A stretch of 64,000 nucleotides of DNA from Alterileibacterium massiliense (GTDB taxonomy: Bacteria; Bacillota; Clostridia; Peptostreptococcales; Anaerovoracaceae), in NCBI RefSeq assembly GCF_900104645.1, contig NZ_FNWE01000002.1:201289-265288 (forward strand), given 5' to 3'. The position numbers and the translations under genes are program-made. The first letter of the stretch is position 1, and every line of letters starts with the position of its first letter. This document shows, in pieces, positions 52,107 to 60,034 of this stretch. The notes below the pieces were generated by a model. The model saw only the letters and a program-made list of their open reading frames with translations. It was not told where the DNA came from and made no database searches.

Positions 52107-53153
52107 ATGAAATTAGTAAAGACGGTTGATGCTGAGGGCATGGTCCTCTGCCATGATATAACTCAGATTATAAAGGGCGTTGTAAAAGACACGGTTTTTA
52201 GAAAAGGGCATGTTGTAACAAAAGAGGATATTCCAGTTCTCCTCAGTGTTGGAAAAGACCATCTATATATATGGGAAAATGATGGAAAGATGATGCACGA
52301 AAATGAGGGAGCAGAAATTCTTTGCGAACTCTGCCTTGGTGAAAACATGAATAGGTCTAAACCAAAGGAAGGAAAGATTACAATTTCCGCTGACTGCCAC
52401 GGACTGCTCAAGATAAATGATGAAGCACTAAGGGCGGTAAATAGTTTTGGACAGCTTATGATTGCGAGCAGACATGGAAATTTTCCAGTTGATAAGGGAG
52501 ACAAGATTGCAGGAACAAGGATAATTCCACTTGTAATAGAAAAAGACAAGATGGAGAAAGTTAGAGCTGAGGTTAAAGAAATCACGGGCGGGAAGCCTAT
52601 ATTTGAAATAAAGGAATTTAAGGGTAAGAAAGTAGGAATTGTCACAACGGGCAACGAGGTATTTTATGGAAGGATTAAGGATACCTTTACTCCTGTTGTT
52701 GTGGATAAGGTAAAAGAATTTGGCGGAGAGTTGTTTGGCCATGTAATTCTTGATGATGATGACACTAAGGTAACAAAGGCGATTTTGGACTTTATAGAAA
52801 ATGGTGCAGACATGGTAATCTGCACAGGTGGAATGAGCGTAGATCCTGATGACAAGACTCCTCTAGCTATTAGGAATACTGGTGCAAATATCATTTCTTA
52901 TGGTTCGCCGGTTCTCCCTGGAGCAATGTTCCTTCTATCATATTATGACAGAGCCAATGGAGAAGCCAAGGTTCCTGTCCTAGGACTTCCGGGTTGCGTT
53001 ATGTATTCAAAGCGAACTATTTTCGACTTGATTTTACCTAGGGTCATGGCAGATGACCCTGTAACAGCAGAAGATATATCTATATTAGGGCAGGGCGGAC
53101 TTTGCCTTGAGTGTGACATTTGCACCTTCCCTAATTGTGGTTTTGGAAAATAA
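52107..53153 (+). CDS. MoeA-like molybdopterin-binding protein with Cys-rich tail
   Basis: 348 residues. The central-to-C-terminal part is a MoCF_biosynth domain: GIVTTGNEVFYG, GADMVICTGGMSVDPDDKTP and PGAMFLLSYYD. The N-terminus lacks a standard MoeA domain II. The last 20 residues hold four Cys in CLECDICTFPNCGFGK. It likely loads molybdenum or carries molybdopterin. The Cys group could bind a metal or Fe-S cluster. moaC follows 10 bases later. Confidence 0.88.
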   Translation: MKLVKTVDAEGMVLCHDITQIIKGVVKDTVFRKGHVVTKEDIPVLLSVGKDHLYIWENDGKMMHENEGAEILCELCLGENMNRSKPKEGKITISADCHGLLKINDEALRAVNSFGQLMIASRHGNFPVDKGDKIAGTRIIPLVIEKDKMEKVRAEVKEITGGKPIFEIKEFKGKKVGIVTTGNEVFYGRIKDTFTPVVVDKVKEFGGELFGHVILDDDDTKVTKAILDFIENGADMVICTGGMSVDPDDKTPLAIRNTGANIISYGSPVLPGAMFLLSYYDRANGEAKVPVLGLPGCVMYSKRTIFDLILPRVMADDPVTAEDISILGQGGLCLECDICTFPNCGFGK

Positions 53154-53163
53154 AGGAGTAAAG

Positions 53164-53637
53164 ATGAGCGAATTTACACATTTTGATGATAGCGGAAATG
53201 CAATCATGGTAGATGTGAGCGAAAAAAAGGACACCGTAAGAGAAGCAGTGGCAAGAGGAAGCATAAGCTTATCTGAGGAATGCTACGAAAAGGTAAAAGC
53301 AGGGGAGATGAGCAAGGGTGATGTCCTTGGAGTTGCTAGGATAGCAGGAATTATGGGTGCTAAAAAAACATCTGAACTTATTCCCCTTTGTCACATATTA
53401 AATATAAGCAAGGTCACGATTGACTTTGAGATGAATGACGAAAAAAGAATGATTTTTTCAACTTGCACTGCAAAGACTACGGGAAAGACCGGAGTTGAAA
53501 TGGAAGCCCTAACAGGAGTAAATATAAGCCTGCTTACCATATATGATATGTGCAAGGCAATTGACAAGGGAATGATAATAAGCGATATTAAGCTCCTTAA
53601 AAAGAGTGGGGGCAAGAGCGGAACATGGGAAAGATGA
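53164..53637 (+). CDS. moaC: Cyclic pyranopterin monophosphate synthase
   Basis: 157 residues from ATG 53164, preceded by AAAGGAG; the longer frame back to 53107 overlaps the previous gene and was rejected. Motifs: MVDVSEKKDTVREAVARG, AAK-type GIMGAKKTSELIPLCH, TGVEMEALTGVNISLLTIYDMCKAID. Acts after MoaA to give cyclic pyranopterin monophosphate. Confidence 0.95.
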   Translation: MSEFTHFDDSGNAIMVDVSEKKDTVREAVARGSISLSEECYEKVKAGEMSKGDVLGVARIAGIMGAKKTSELIPLCHILNISKVTIDFEMNDEKRMIFSTCTAKTTGKTGVEMEALTGVNISLLTIYDMCKAIDKGMIISDIKLLKKSGGKSGTWER

Positions 53638-53654
53638 GAAAGGTAGAATAAAAA

Positions 53655-54620
53655 TTGAACGATTCTTTTGGCAGGCAAATAGATTATATGCGAATTTCGA
53701 TAACTGATAGGTGCAATCTTAGATGTAGATATTGTATGCCTGATGGAATAATTCAATGTGACCACGATGAGATACTAACCTTCGATGAGATAGTTATGAT
53801 ATGCAAAGAGGCTGTAAAGCTCGGAATAGTCAAATTTAAGATTACCGGTGGCGAACCGCTTGTAAGAAAAGACTGTGCAGACCTCATAAAGATGATTTAT
53901 CAGATAGAGGGAGTAGAGCAGGTTACATTGACTACAAATGGAGTTCTTTTGAAAGATTATCTCGAGGATTTGATTGAGGCAGGGCTTAGGTCTGTAAATA
54001 TTAGCCTTGATACTTTAAACAGGGATAAGTACAGGGAGATCACAGGTTTTGATGAGATTGATATGGTAATGGACTCTATAAGCTTAGCAGTTGAAGCAGG
54101 ATTAAAAGTCAAGATAAATGCTGTAATGCACGATAAAAATTACAAAGAGGACTTTGAAAATCTCATATCAATAGCTAGGGAACACCCCATAGATGTCAGA
54201 TTTATTGAAATGATGCCTATAGGACTTGGAGCAAGTTCGCACCTAGTTTCCAACGAAGAACTTTTGAATGAACTGGGAAAGAGGTATGGAGAAATAGAAT
54301 TTGACAAGGTAAAAAGGGGAAATGGGCCTGCAATATATTATAAGATACCTAAATTCAAAGGAGATATAGGATTTATAAGTGCAATACATGGGAAATTTTG
54401 CAAGGACTGTAACAGGATAAGGCTCACATCGAGAGGAGAGCTAAAGTCCTGCCTTTGCTACGGGAATGAGATTTCTCTAAAAGATGCACTAAAGGCAGGA
54501 GATAGCGTAAAAGTCGGAAGGCTTATAAAAGAAAGCATAGCAAAAAAACCGGAGCAACACTGTTTTGAAGAAATTGAAAATATCACAGAAAAAAAGAAGA
54601 TGGCACAGATAGGTGGCTAA
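53655..54620 (+). CDS. moaA: GTP 3',8-cyclase
   Basis: 321 residues, starting at TTG 53655, needed to keep the conserved N-terminal DSFGRQIDYMRISITDRCN. Radical SAM motif CNLRCRYC and a C-terminal second Fe-S cluster region CKDCNRIRLTSRGELKSC. First step of molybdopterin synthesis from GTP. AAAGG lies about 11 bases before the TTG, a weak site. Confidence 0.94.
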   Translation: MNDSFGRQIDYMRISITDRCNLRCRYCMPDGIIQCDHDEILTFDEIVMICKEAVKLGIVKFKITGGEPLVRKDCADLIKMIYQIEGVEQVTLTTNGVLLKDYLEDLIEAGLRSVNISLDTLNRDKYREITGFDEIDMVMDSISLAVEAGLKVKINAVMHDKNYKEDFENLISIAREHPIDVRFIEMMPIGLGASSHLVSNEELLNELGKRYGEIEFDKVKRGNGPAIYYKIPKFKGDIGFISAIHGKFCKDCNRIRLTSRGELKSCLCYGNEISLKDALKAGDSVKVGRLIKESIAKKPEQHCFEEIENITEKKKMAQIGG

Positions 54621-54775
54621 AATAAGCTAAAAAAAGACAGAGATTTTGTGAAATTTAGGGGAAATTTACAGAGATTTTAAGATTTTTAGCTAGGATCCAA
54701 GGGAAATATTTAAGGAAAAATTAGGGATATTAGAAAAAATTAGGAAAATTAAGGATAATAAAGAAGAGGTAAGAG

Positions 54776-55711
54776 ATGGCGAAGATTGCAGGAATCTGTA
54801 TTAGCGAGAAAAAAGGAACGCAGAAACACGAAGTAAAAAAGGCTAGGTTGATACCGAATCACGGAATTGAAAATGATGCTCATGCAGGAAAGTGGCATAG
54901 ACAGGTCAGTCTGCTCAACCTAGAGAAGATAGAAGAATTTAGAGCAAAGGGAGTTGATGTTGACTTCGGAGCTTTCGGAGAAAATCTAATAATAGACGAG
55001 TTCGATTTTAGGAAGCTACCAGTAGGCACTAGGTTTAAAATTGGAGATGTACTGCTTGAAATGACTCAAATTGGGAAAGAATGTCATTCGCACTGTGCCA
55101 TTTATCATGCAGTTGGCGATTGCATAATGCCTAGAGAGGGCGTTTTCACAGAGGTTATTATAGGTGGAGAAATTGAGGTTGGAGATGAGGTCGTAATGCT
55201 TCCTCTGGAAAAAGATAGACCTTTTACCGCTGCCATAATAACTGTAAGCGACAAGGGCTCAGCTGGAGAAAGAGTTGATGAGAGCGGACCTATTATCAAG
55301 GAAATGCTTGAAAAAGCAGGTTACGATGTGAAAGAAATGCTTATAGTGCCGGACGAAAAAAATGTAATAGCAACACAGCTTATAAGATTATCAGATCAAA
55401 GGCAGATTAACCTTATACTGACAACTGGTGGCACCGGATTTTCACATCGTGATGTTACTCCTGAAGCGACCATTTCGGTGTGCGATAGAATGGCGAGGGG
55501 AATATCCGAAGCGATAAGGGCGAACTCAATGAAATATACTAATAGGGCTATGCTTAGCAGGGCAGAATCCGGAATAAGGGGAGGAAGTCTGATAGTCAAT
55601 TTACCGGGAAGTCCTAAGGCAGTTCGTGAAACACTTGAATTTCTTTTGCCAAATGTAAAACATGGCATTGAAATTCTAGCAGGAAAAGCATCTGAATGTG
55701 CGAGAGCATAA
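54776..55711 (+). CDS. MOSC domain-MogA fusion protein
   Basis: 311 residues. MOSC domain (1-145): GIENDAHAGKWHRQVSLL and FGENLIID, a fold that handles sulfur for molybdenum enzymes. MogA/MoaB domain (150-311): AAIITVSDKGSAGERVDESGP, TTGGTGFSHRDVTPEAT and LPGSPKAVRE, which adenylylates molybdopterin before metal insertion. The two activities in one chain may hand over the cofactor directly. Confidence 0.93.
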   Translation: MAKIAGICISEKKGTQKHEVKKARLIPNHGIENDAHAGKWHRQVSLLNLEKIEEFRAKGVDVDFGAFGENLIIDEFDFRKLPVGTRFKIGDVLLEMTQIGKECHSHCAIYHAVGDCIMPREGVFTEVIIGGEIEVGDEVVMLPLEKDRPFTAAIITVSDKGSAGERVDESGPIIKEMLEKAGYDVKEMLIVPDEKNVIATQLIRLSDQRQINLILTTGGTGFSHRDVTPEATISVCDRMARGISEAIRANSMKYTNRAMLSRAESGIRGGSLIVNLPGSPKAVRETLEFLLPNVKHGIEILAGKASECARA

Positions 55712-55762
55712 GATGATATATTAAGTTATTTCTTTATTTTAAATTTAAAAGGAGAGGTAGAA

Positions 55763-56641
55763 ATGAGCAAGAGTATGAAGAAGTGGTTATCCATTTCAGT
55801 AGTTATGATTATGTGCGTTACAACTGCAGTACTTCTTTCGTCATGTGGAAAAGACGAGGCAAAAAAAGATGAGCCTAAGGAAGAAGTAGAGGTAAATTTA
55901 TTTATTGCTGCAAGTCTAACTGATGCAGTTGGTGACATCGTAAAGGATTTTGAGAAAGAAAACCCTAAGATTAAGGTTAAGATTAATCCTGACAGCTCAG
56001 GAAAGCTAAAGACTCAAATTATTGAGGGATTTGATTGCGATCTATTCTTCAGTGCAGGAGAAAAGGAAATCGATGAACTTGAAGACAAAGGCTTGATTAA
56101 AGATGATGATGAGATAGATTTGCTAGAAAATCAGCTTGCTATCGTTGGTGTTAAGGGATACAAGGGCAAGGTTAAGGACTTAGATAGTCTAAAGAACGCA
56201 GACAGCATCGCACTCGCATATGGAAGCGTTCCTGTAGGATTCTATGCAAGAAAAGCTCTTATCGAATCGGATATAATTGATGGCGACGATGACGATACAG
56301 AGGCAATAAAGGCAATCACAGGAGACCAGATTTCAAGAGCTCTCGGCGGAGTTACAATCAGCGAAAAAGACAATGTAAGCACAGCACTTGCAGCAGTAGC
56401 AGAAGAGTCAACTGAGGTTGGTTTTGCATACACAAGTGATGTAAAGAGAAATGCAAATACTGAGATTATCAAGAAGATTGATAAAGATCTCACTGGCGAC
56501 ATCGTATATCCACTAGCAAAGATTAAGTCTAAGGAAAAGATGTCTGACGACAAGAAGAAGAGCGTTGAGCTTCTTTACAAATATCTACAGAATGATAATT
56601 CAAAGAAGATTTACAAGAAATACGGTTTCATAGCTAAATAA
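55763..56641 (+). CDS. modA: Molybdate ABC transporter substrate-binding lipoprotein
   Basis: 292 residues. Lipobox LSSC with Cys28, then IAASLTDAVGDIVKDFEKENP, NPDSSGKLKTQI and AYGSVPVGFYARKAL, the ModA oxyanion-binding pattern. Anchored to the outer face of the membrane. Followed by modB (31 bases) and modC. Confidence 0.94.
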   Translation: MSKSMKKWLSISVVMIMCVTTAVLLSSCGKDEAKKDEPKEEVEVNLFIAASLTDAVGDIVKDFEKENPKIKVKINPDSSGKLKTQIIEGFDCDLFFSAGEKEIDELEDKGLIKDDDEIDLLENQLAIVGVKGYKGKVKDLDSLKNADSIALAYGSVPVGFYARKALIESDIIDGDDDDTEAIKAITGDQISRALGGVTISEKDNVSTALAAVAEESTEVGFAYTSDVKRNANTEIIKKIDKDLTGDIVYPLAKIKSKEKMSDDKKKSVELLYKYLQNDNSKKIYKKYGFIAK

Positions 56642-56672
56642 GTAAGAAATAAGTAAAAGGAAGGCTGGTTAA

Positions 56673-57359
56673 GTGAGCAATTTGTTAGAAATATTGAAGG
56701 ACTTAGACTGGAGCCCATTATACATTTCCATAAAGACAGCCATAGTAGCAACAATTATATCGTTTGCCATTGGGATACATCTGGCAAAAAAAGCCACATT
56801 CTATGGTGACAAGAGAAAGGCATTTGTCGACGGCATACTTTCGCTTCCGATAGTTTTGCCACCGACAGTTGCGGGTTTTATTCTCCTGATTATTTTCAGC
56901 AAGAGAAGACCGCTCGGCTCATTTCTCTTTGAAAAATTCGATATTTCGGTAGTGCAGACATGGCTAGGATGTATACTTGCTGCAACAATAATCAGCCTTC
57001 CTCTCATGTATCAGAATGCGAGAGCCGCATTTGAGCAGGTGGATAAAAATATAATCTATTCTGCAAGGACGCTAGGAATGAGCGAAAGAAAAATTTTCTA
57101 TAGGGTCTTAGTCCCAGCAGCAAGACCGGGACTTGTAGCCGGAATAATTCTTTGCTTTGCAAGAGCCATGGGCGAGTATGGTGCGACATCAATGGTCGCA
57201 GGAAATATCCCAGGCAGGACAGGAACTATTTCACAGACCATAGGAATGGTAATAAGCGACGGAAATTATTTAAAGGCAGGAATATGGGTGGTAATTGTGC
57301 TTCTCATCTCGTTCGTAATAATTTTCGGAGTAAATATTTTTTCAAATAAGGCCAAATAA
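56673..57359 (+). CDS. modB: Molybdate ABC transporter permease
   Basis: 228 residues, GTG start with AAAGGAAGG upstream. Five to six membrane segments. LPIVLPPTVAGFILL, then EAA-loop ARTLGMSERKIFYRVLVPAARPG and AMGEYGATSMVAGNIPGRT, characteristic of ModB. Confidence 0.94.
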   Translation: MSNLLEILKDLDWSPLYISIKTAIVATIISFAIGIHLAKKATFYGDKRKAFVDGILSLPIVLPPTVAGFILLIIFSKRRPLGSFLFEKFDISVVQTWLGCILAATIISLPLMYQNARAAFEQVDKNIIYSARTLGMSERKIFYRVLVPAARPGLVAGIILCFARAMGEYGATSMVAGNIPGRTGTISQTIGMVISDGNYLKAGIWVVIVLLISFVIIFGVNIFSNKAK

Positions 57360-57420
57360 AAATAAAAAAGGCTAAATAATAATGCTAAATAAATAGGAAT
57401 AAATAATAAGATTAAATAAA

Positions 57421-58506
57421 ATGACAATAAAAGTTTCATTGAAATCAAAGCTGGATAATTTTTCGCTTAATATTAACTTTGAAGGAAATTCAAAAAGGAT
57501 AGGTATTCTTGGAGAATCTGGAGCTGGAAAAAGCATGCTCCTTAAATATCTTGCTGGAATATATAAACCTGATAGCGGAACGATTTATTTAGATGATGAC
57601 TGCCTGCTCGACACAGATAAAAAGATAAATGTAAGACCGCAGGAGAGGAATATTGCTTATATGTTCCAAAATTACGCACTTTTTCCAACTATGACGGTTA
57701 GAAATAATATCGAAATCATTGTTAAAGGCAGTAAGCAGGAGAAAAAAGAAAAGGCAGATTACCTGCTAAAAAAATTCCACATTGAAGAAATTGCGGATAA
57801 AAAACCACCTGAGCTATCAGGAGGACAGCAACAGAGGGTAGCACTTGCAAGAGTGCTCGCATACGAACCCAAGCTGATTTTGCTGGATGAACCTTTTTCT
57901 GCAATTGACCAGCTTTTAAAAGAGAGACTTCAGATTGAGCTTGAAGCTATGATTTCAGACTACGACGGAACCGTAATAATGGTATCCCACAGCAGGGAAG
58001 AATTATACAAATTCAGCGAAGAGCTAATAGTAATAAGCAAGGGCGAGGTAATAGATTCCGGAAAAACAAAGGAAGTGTTTAAGATACCCGGAGTTTCAAG
58101 AAGTGCAAGGTTAATTGGTATTAACAACATCATGCCCGTTAATATAGAAGAAGATGGGAAGATTTCGATACCTGAATGGGGTATTAAGCTTGACTGCGAG
58201 AAATTGCTTCCTAAAGATAGATTAAAGAAGATAAAATATATTGGAATAAGAGATGAGGACCTAGTTCCAGTTTATGGTGAAATAGACAGTGATGAACATT
58301 GCATTGAAATTTCCAATGTGAACATTTATGAGTCGATTCGTGATAGAAAAGTATTTTTTTCAATAAAAAATAAAAAAAAGAAAAGCTCTGATTTTGGGAA
58401 TTATTCATTTATAATGAAAAATAAAATTGATGGGGACTCTATATATGGGGCTGTTCCTAAGAAGTTAAAAATAGATATAGATAAACTTATCTTTTTTGAT
58501 AAATAA
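57421..58506 (+). CDS. modC: Molybdate ABC transporter ATP-binding protein
   Basis: 361 residues. Walker A GESGAGKSM, signature LSGGQQQRVALARVLAYEP, Walker B LILLDEPFSAID, H-loop VSHSREE. The C-terminal 120 residues are longer than an ABC core and resemble the regulatory domain of ModC-type ATPases but weakly. Ribosome binding site is poor; the spacer from modB is a local AAATAA repeat. Confidence 0.92.
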   Translation: MTIKVSLKSKLDNFSLNINFEGNSKRIGILGESGAGKSMLLKYLAGIYKPDSGTIYLDDDCLLDTDKKINVRPQERNIAYMFQNYALFPTMTVRNNIEIIVKGSKQEKKEKADYLLKKFHIEEIADKKPPELSGGQQQRVALARVLAYEPKLILLDEPFSAIDQLLKERLQIELEAMISDYDGTVIMVSHSREELYKFSEELIVISKGEVIDSGKTKEVFKIPGVSRSARLIGINNIMPVNIEEDGKISIPEWGIKLDCEKLLPKDRLKKIKYIGIRDEDLVPVYGEIDSDEHCIEISNVNIYESIRDRKVFFSIKNKKKKSSDFGNYSFIMKNKIDGDSIYGAVPKKLKIDIDKLIFFDK

Positions 58507-58532
58507 AAACCAAATAATTTATATGATAAACT

Positions 58533-58589
58533 AAAGCGAAACGATAGTGAGATAGATATTTTGTCTAGTCATATTTGTTTGCTTTTTTT
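58533..58589 (+). terminator. Probable terminator after modC
   Basis: Outer arms AAAGCGAAAC (58533-58542) and GTTTGCTTT (58577-58585, one bulge), partly paired interior, then a run of seven T. Confidence 0.5.
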
Positions 58590-58664
58590 GTTTTTGTATT
58601 GTAGAATTATAACCACTAGGAAAAAAATTAAATTAAGGATAAATGTTTAAAGGAGGAGTTATCT

Positions 58665-59546
58665 ATGAACATTTTGTGCAATTACGAATATCATGCACCT
58701 AAAACTAAGGCTGAAGTCTTGGATTTACTTGCTGATATTGGAGACAAGGCTAAAATCCTTGCTGGAGGAACAGACCTTGTTATCATGCTTAAAGAGAAGA
58801 TGATAGCACCAGAGCATGTTATCAATGTCGCTGAAATCGAAGAACTCGCAGGAATTAATTTCACTGCAGATGGAGTTGAAATCGGTGCAGGCACAAAGAT
58901 TTCTGATATTGGAGCATCAAAAGAGCTTGATAAGGAATATCATGCACTATGCTACGCAGCAGATCAGCTCGGTTCATATCAGGTAAGAACAATGGCTACA
59001 ATAGGTGGTAACATTGCACACTCACTTCCTGCTGGTGAAACACATACACCACTTGCAGCACTTCATGCTGAGGTAGTAATCGAGAGCAAGAAAGGTGAGA
59101 GAAGAGTTAAGCTTGAGGACTTTATTCTAGGTAACCGTAAGAATGTTATGGAGTCTGATGAAATGATTACAAAGGTATTCATTCCTAAGCCTGCTCCACA
59201 TTCAAGATCAGAATATGGTCACATCGGTCTTAGAAGAGCTATGGAAATCGACTGTGCTAACATGACTGTTAATATCACACTTGAGGACGACAAAAAGACA
59301 ATCAAGGATGTTAAGATGGTTATGGGTTCAGTAGCACCAAAGCCACTTGTATCTGAGAAAGCACCACAAATTCTCATTGGCAAGGCATTAGACGAAGAGT
59401 TAATTCAGAAAGTTGGCGAGGCAGCACAGAGTGAGGCAAAGCCTATTTCAGACATCAGAGCATCAGCTGAATACAGAAGAGATGTTATAGGTGCTTTAGC
59501 AAGAAGATTAACTAAAGAAGCATATGATTTGGCAATGGAGGCATAA
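58665..59546 (+). CDS. Xanthine-dehydrogenase-family FAD-binding subunit
   Basis: 293 residues of the CoxM/XdhB type: AGGTDLVIMLKEKM, the FAD-binding signature MATIGGNIAHSLPAGET and RAMEIDCANM. Carries electrons from the Fe-S subunit to NAD or another acceptor. AAGGAGGAG precedes ATG. Overlap-close to the Fe-S subunit gene (1 base gap). Confidence 0.93.
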   Translation: MNILCNYEYHAPKTKAEVLDLLADIGDKAKILAGGTDLVIMLKEKMIAPEHVINVAEIEELAGINFTADGVEIGAGTKISDIGASKELDKEYHALCYAADQLGSYQVRTMATIGGNIAHSLPAGETHTPLAALHAEVVIESKKGERRVKLEDFILGNRKNVMESDEMITKVFIPKPAPHSRSEYGHIGLRRAMEIDCANMTVNITLEDDKKTIKDVKMVMGSVAPKPLVSEKAPQILIGKALDEELIQKVGEAAQSEAKPISDIRASAEYRRDVIGALARRLTKEAYDLAMEA

Positions 59547-59547
59547 A

Positions 59548-60033
59548 ATGAAACAGGTAATTACTTTAAATATTAATAACCAGGATTATGAAGTGCTGGT
59601 TACACCTATGGATCTTCTGGTTGATGTTATCAGAAAGACTGTAGGTCTTACAGGAACAAAGAAAGGTTGCGGACAGGGAGACTGCGGTGCTTGTACAGTT
59701 CTTATTGATGGACATCCAGAGCTATCATGTATCAAGCTTGCTGTTTCAGCTGTAGGCAAGAAGATTACAACAATTGAAGGTATTGCTAATGAAGATGGAT
59801 CACTTCATCCACTTCAGGAAGCTTTCTTGGACGAAGGTGCAGTACAGTGCGGATTCTGTACACCGGGAATGATTCTTTCATCTAAGGCTTTAATCGATAG
59901 AAATCCTAATCCAACAAGACATGAGATTAAGACAGCTATCTCAGGTAACACTTGCAGATGCACAGGATATATCAACATCATAGCCGCTGTAGAATCATAT
60001 GCAAAAGCAGTTGCAGAAAAGGAGGCTAAGTAA
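59548..60033 (+). CDS. Xanthine-dehydrogenase-family [2Fe-2S] subunit
   Basis: 161 residues from ATG 59548, preceded by GGAGG; an in-frame ATG at 59524 lies in the previous gene. Two cluster sets: GCGQGDCGACTVLIDG (plant-type) and CGFCTPGM with CRCTGY. CoxS/XdhC-type electron carrier. Confidence 0.93.
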   Translation: MKQVITLNINNQDYEVLVTPMDLLVDVIRKTVGLTGTKKGCGQGDCGACTVLIDGHPELSCIKLAVSAVGKKITTIEGIANEDGSLHPLQEAFLDEGAVQCGFCTPGMILSSKALIDRNPNPTRHEIKTAISGNTCRCTGYINIIAAVESYAKAVAEKEAK

Positions 60034-60034
60034 A

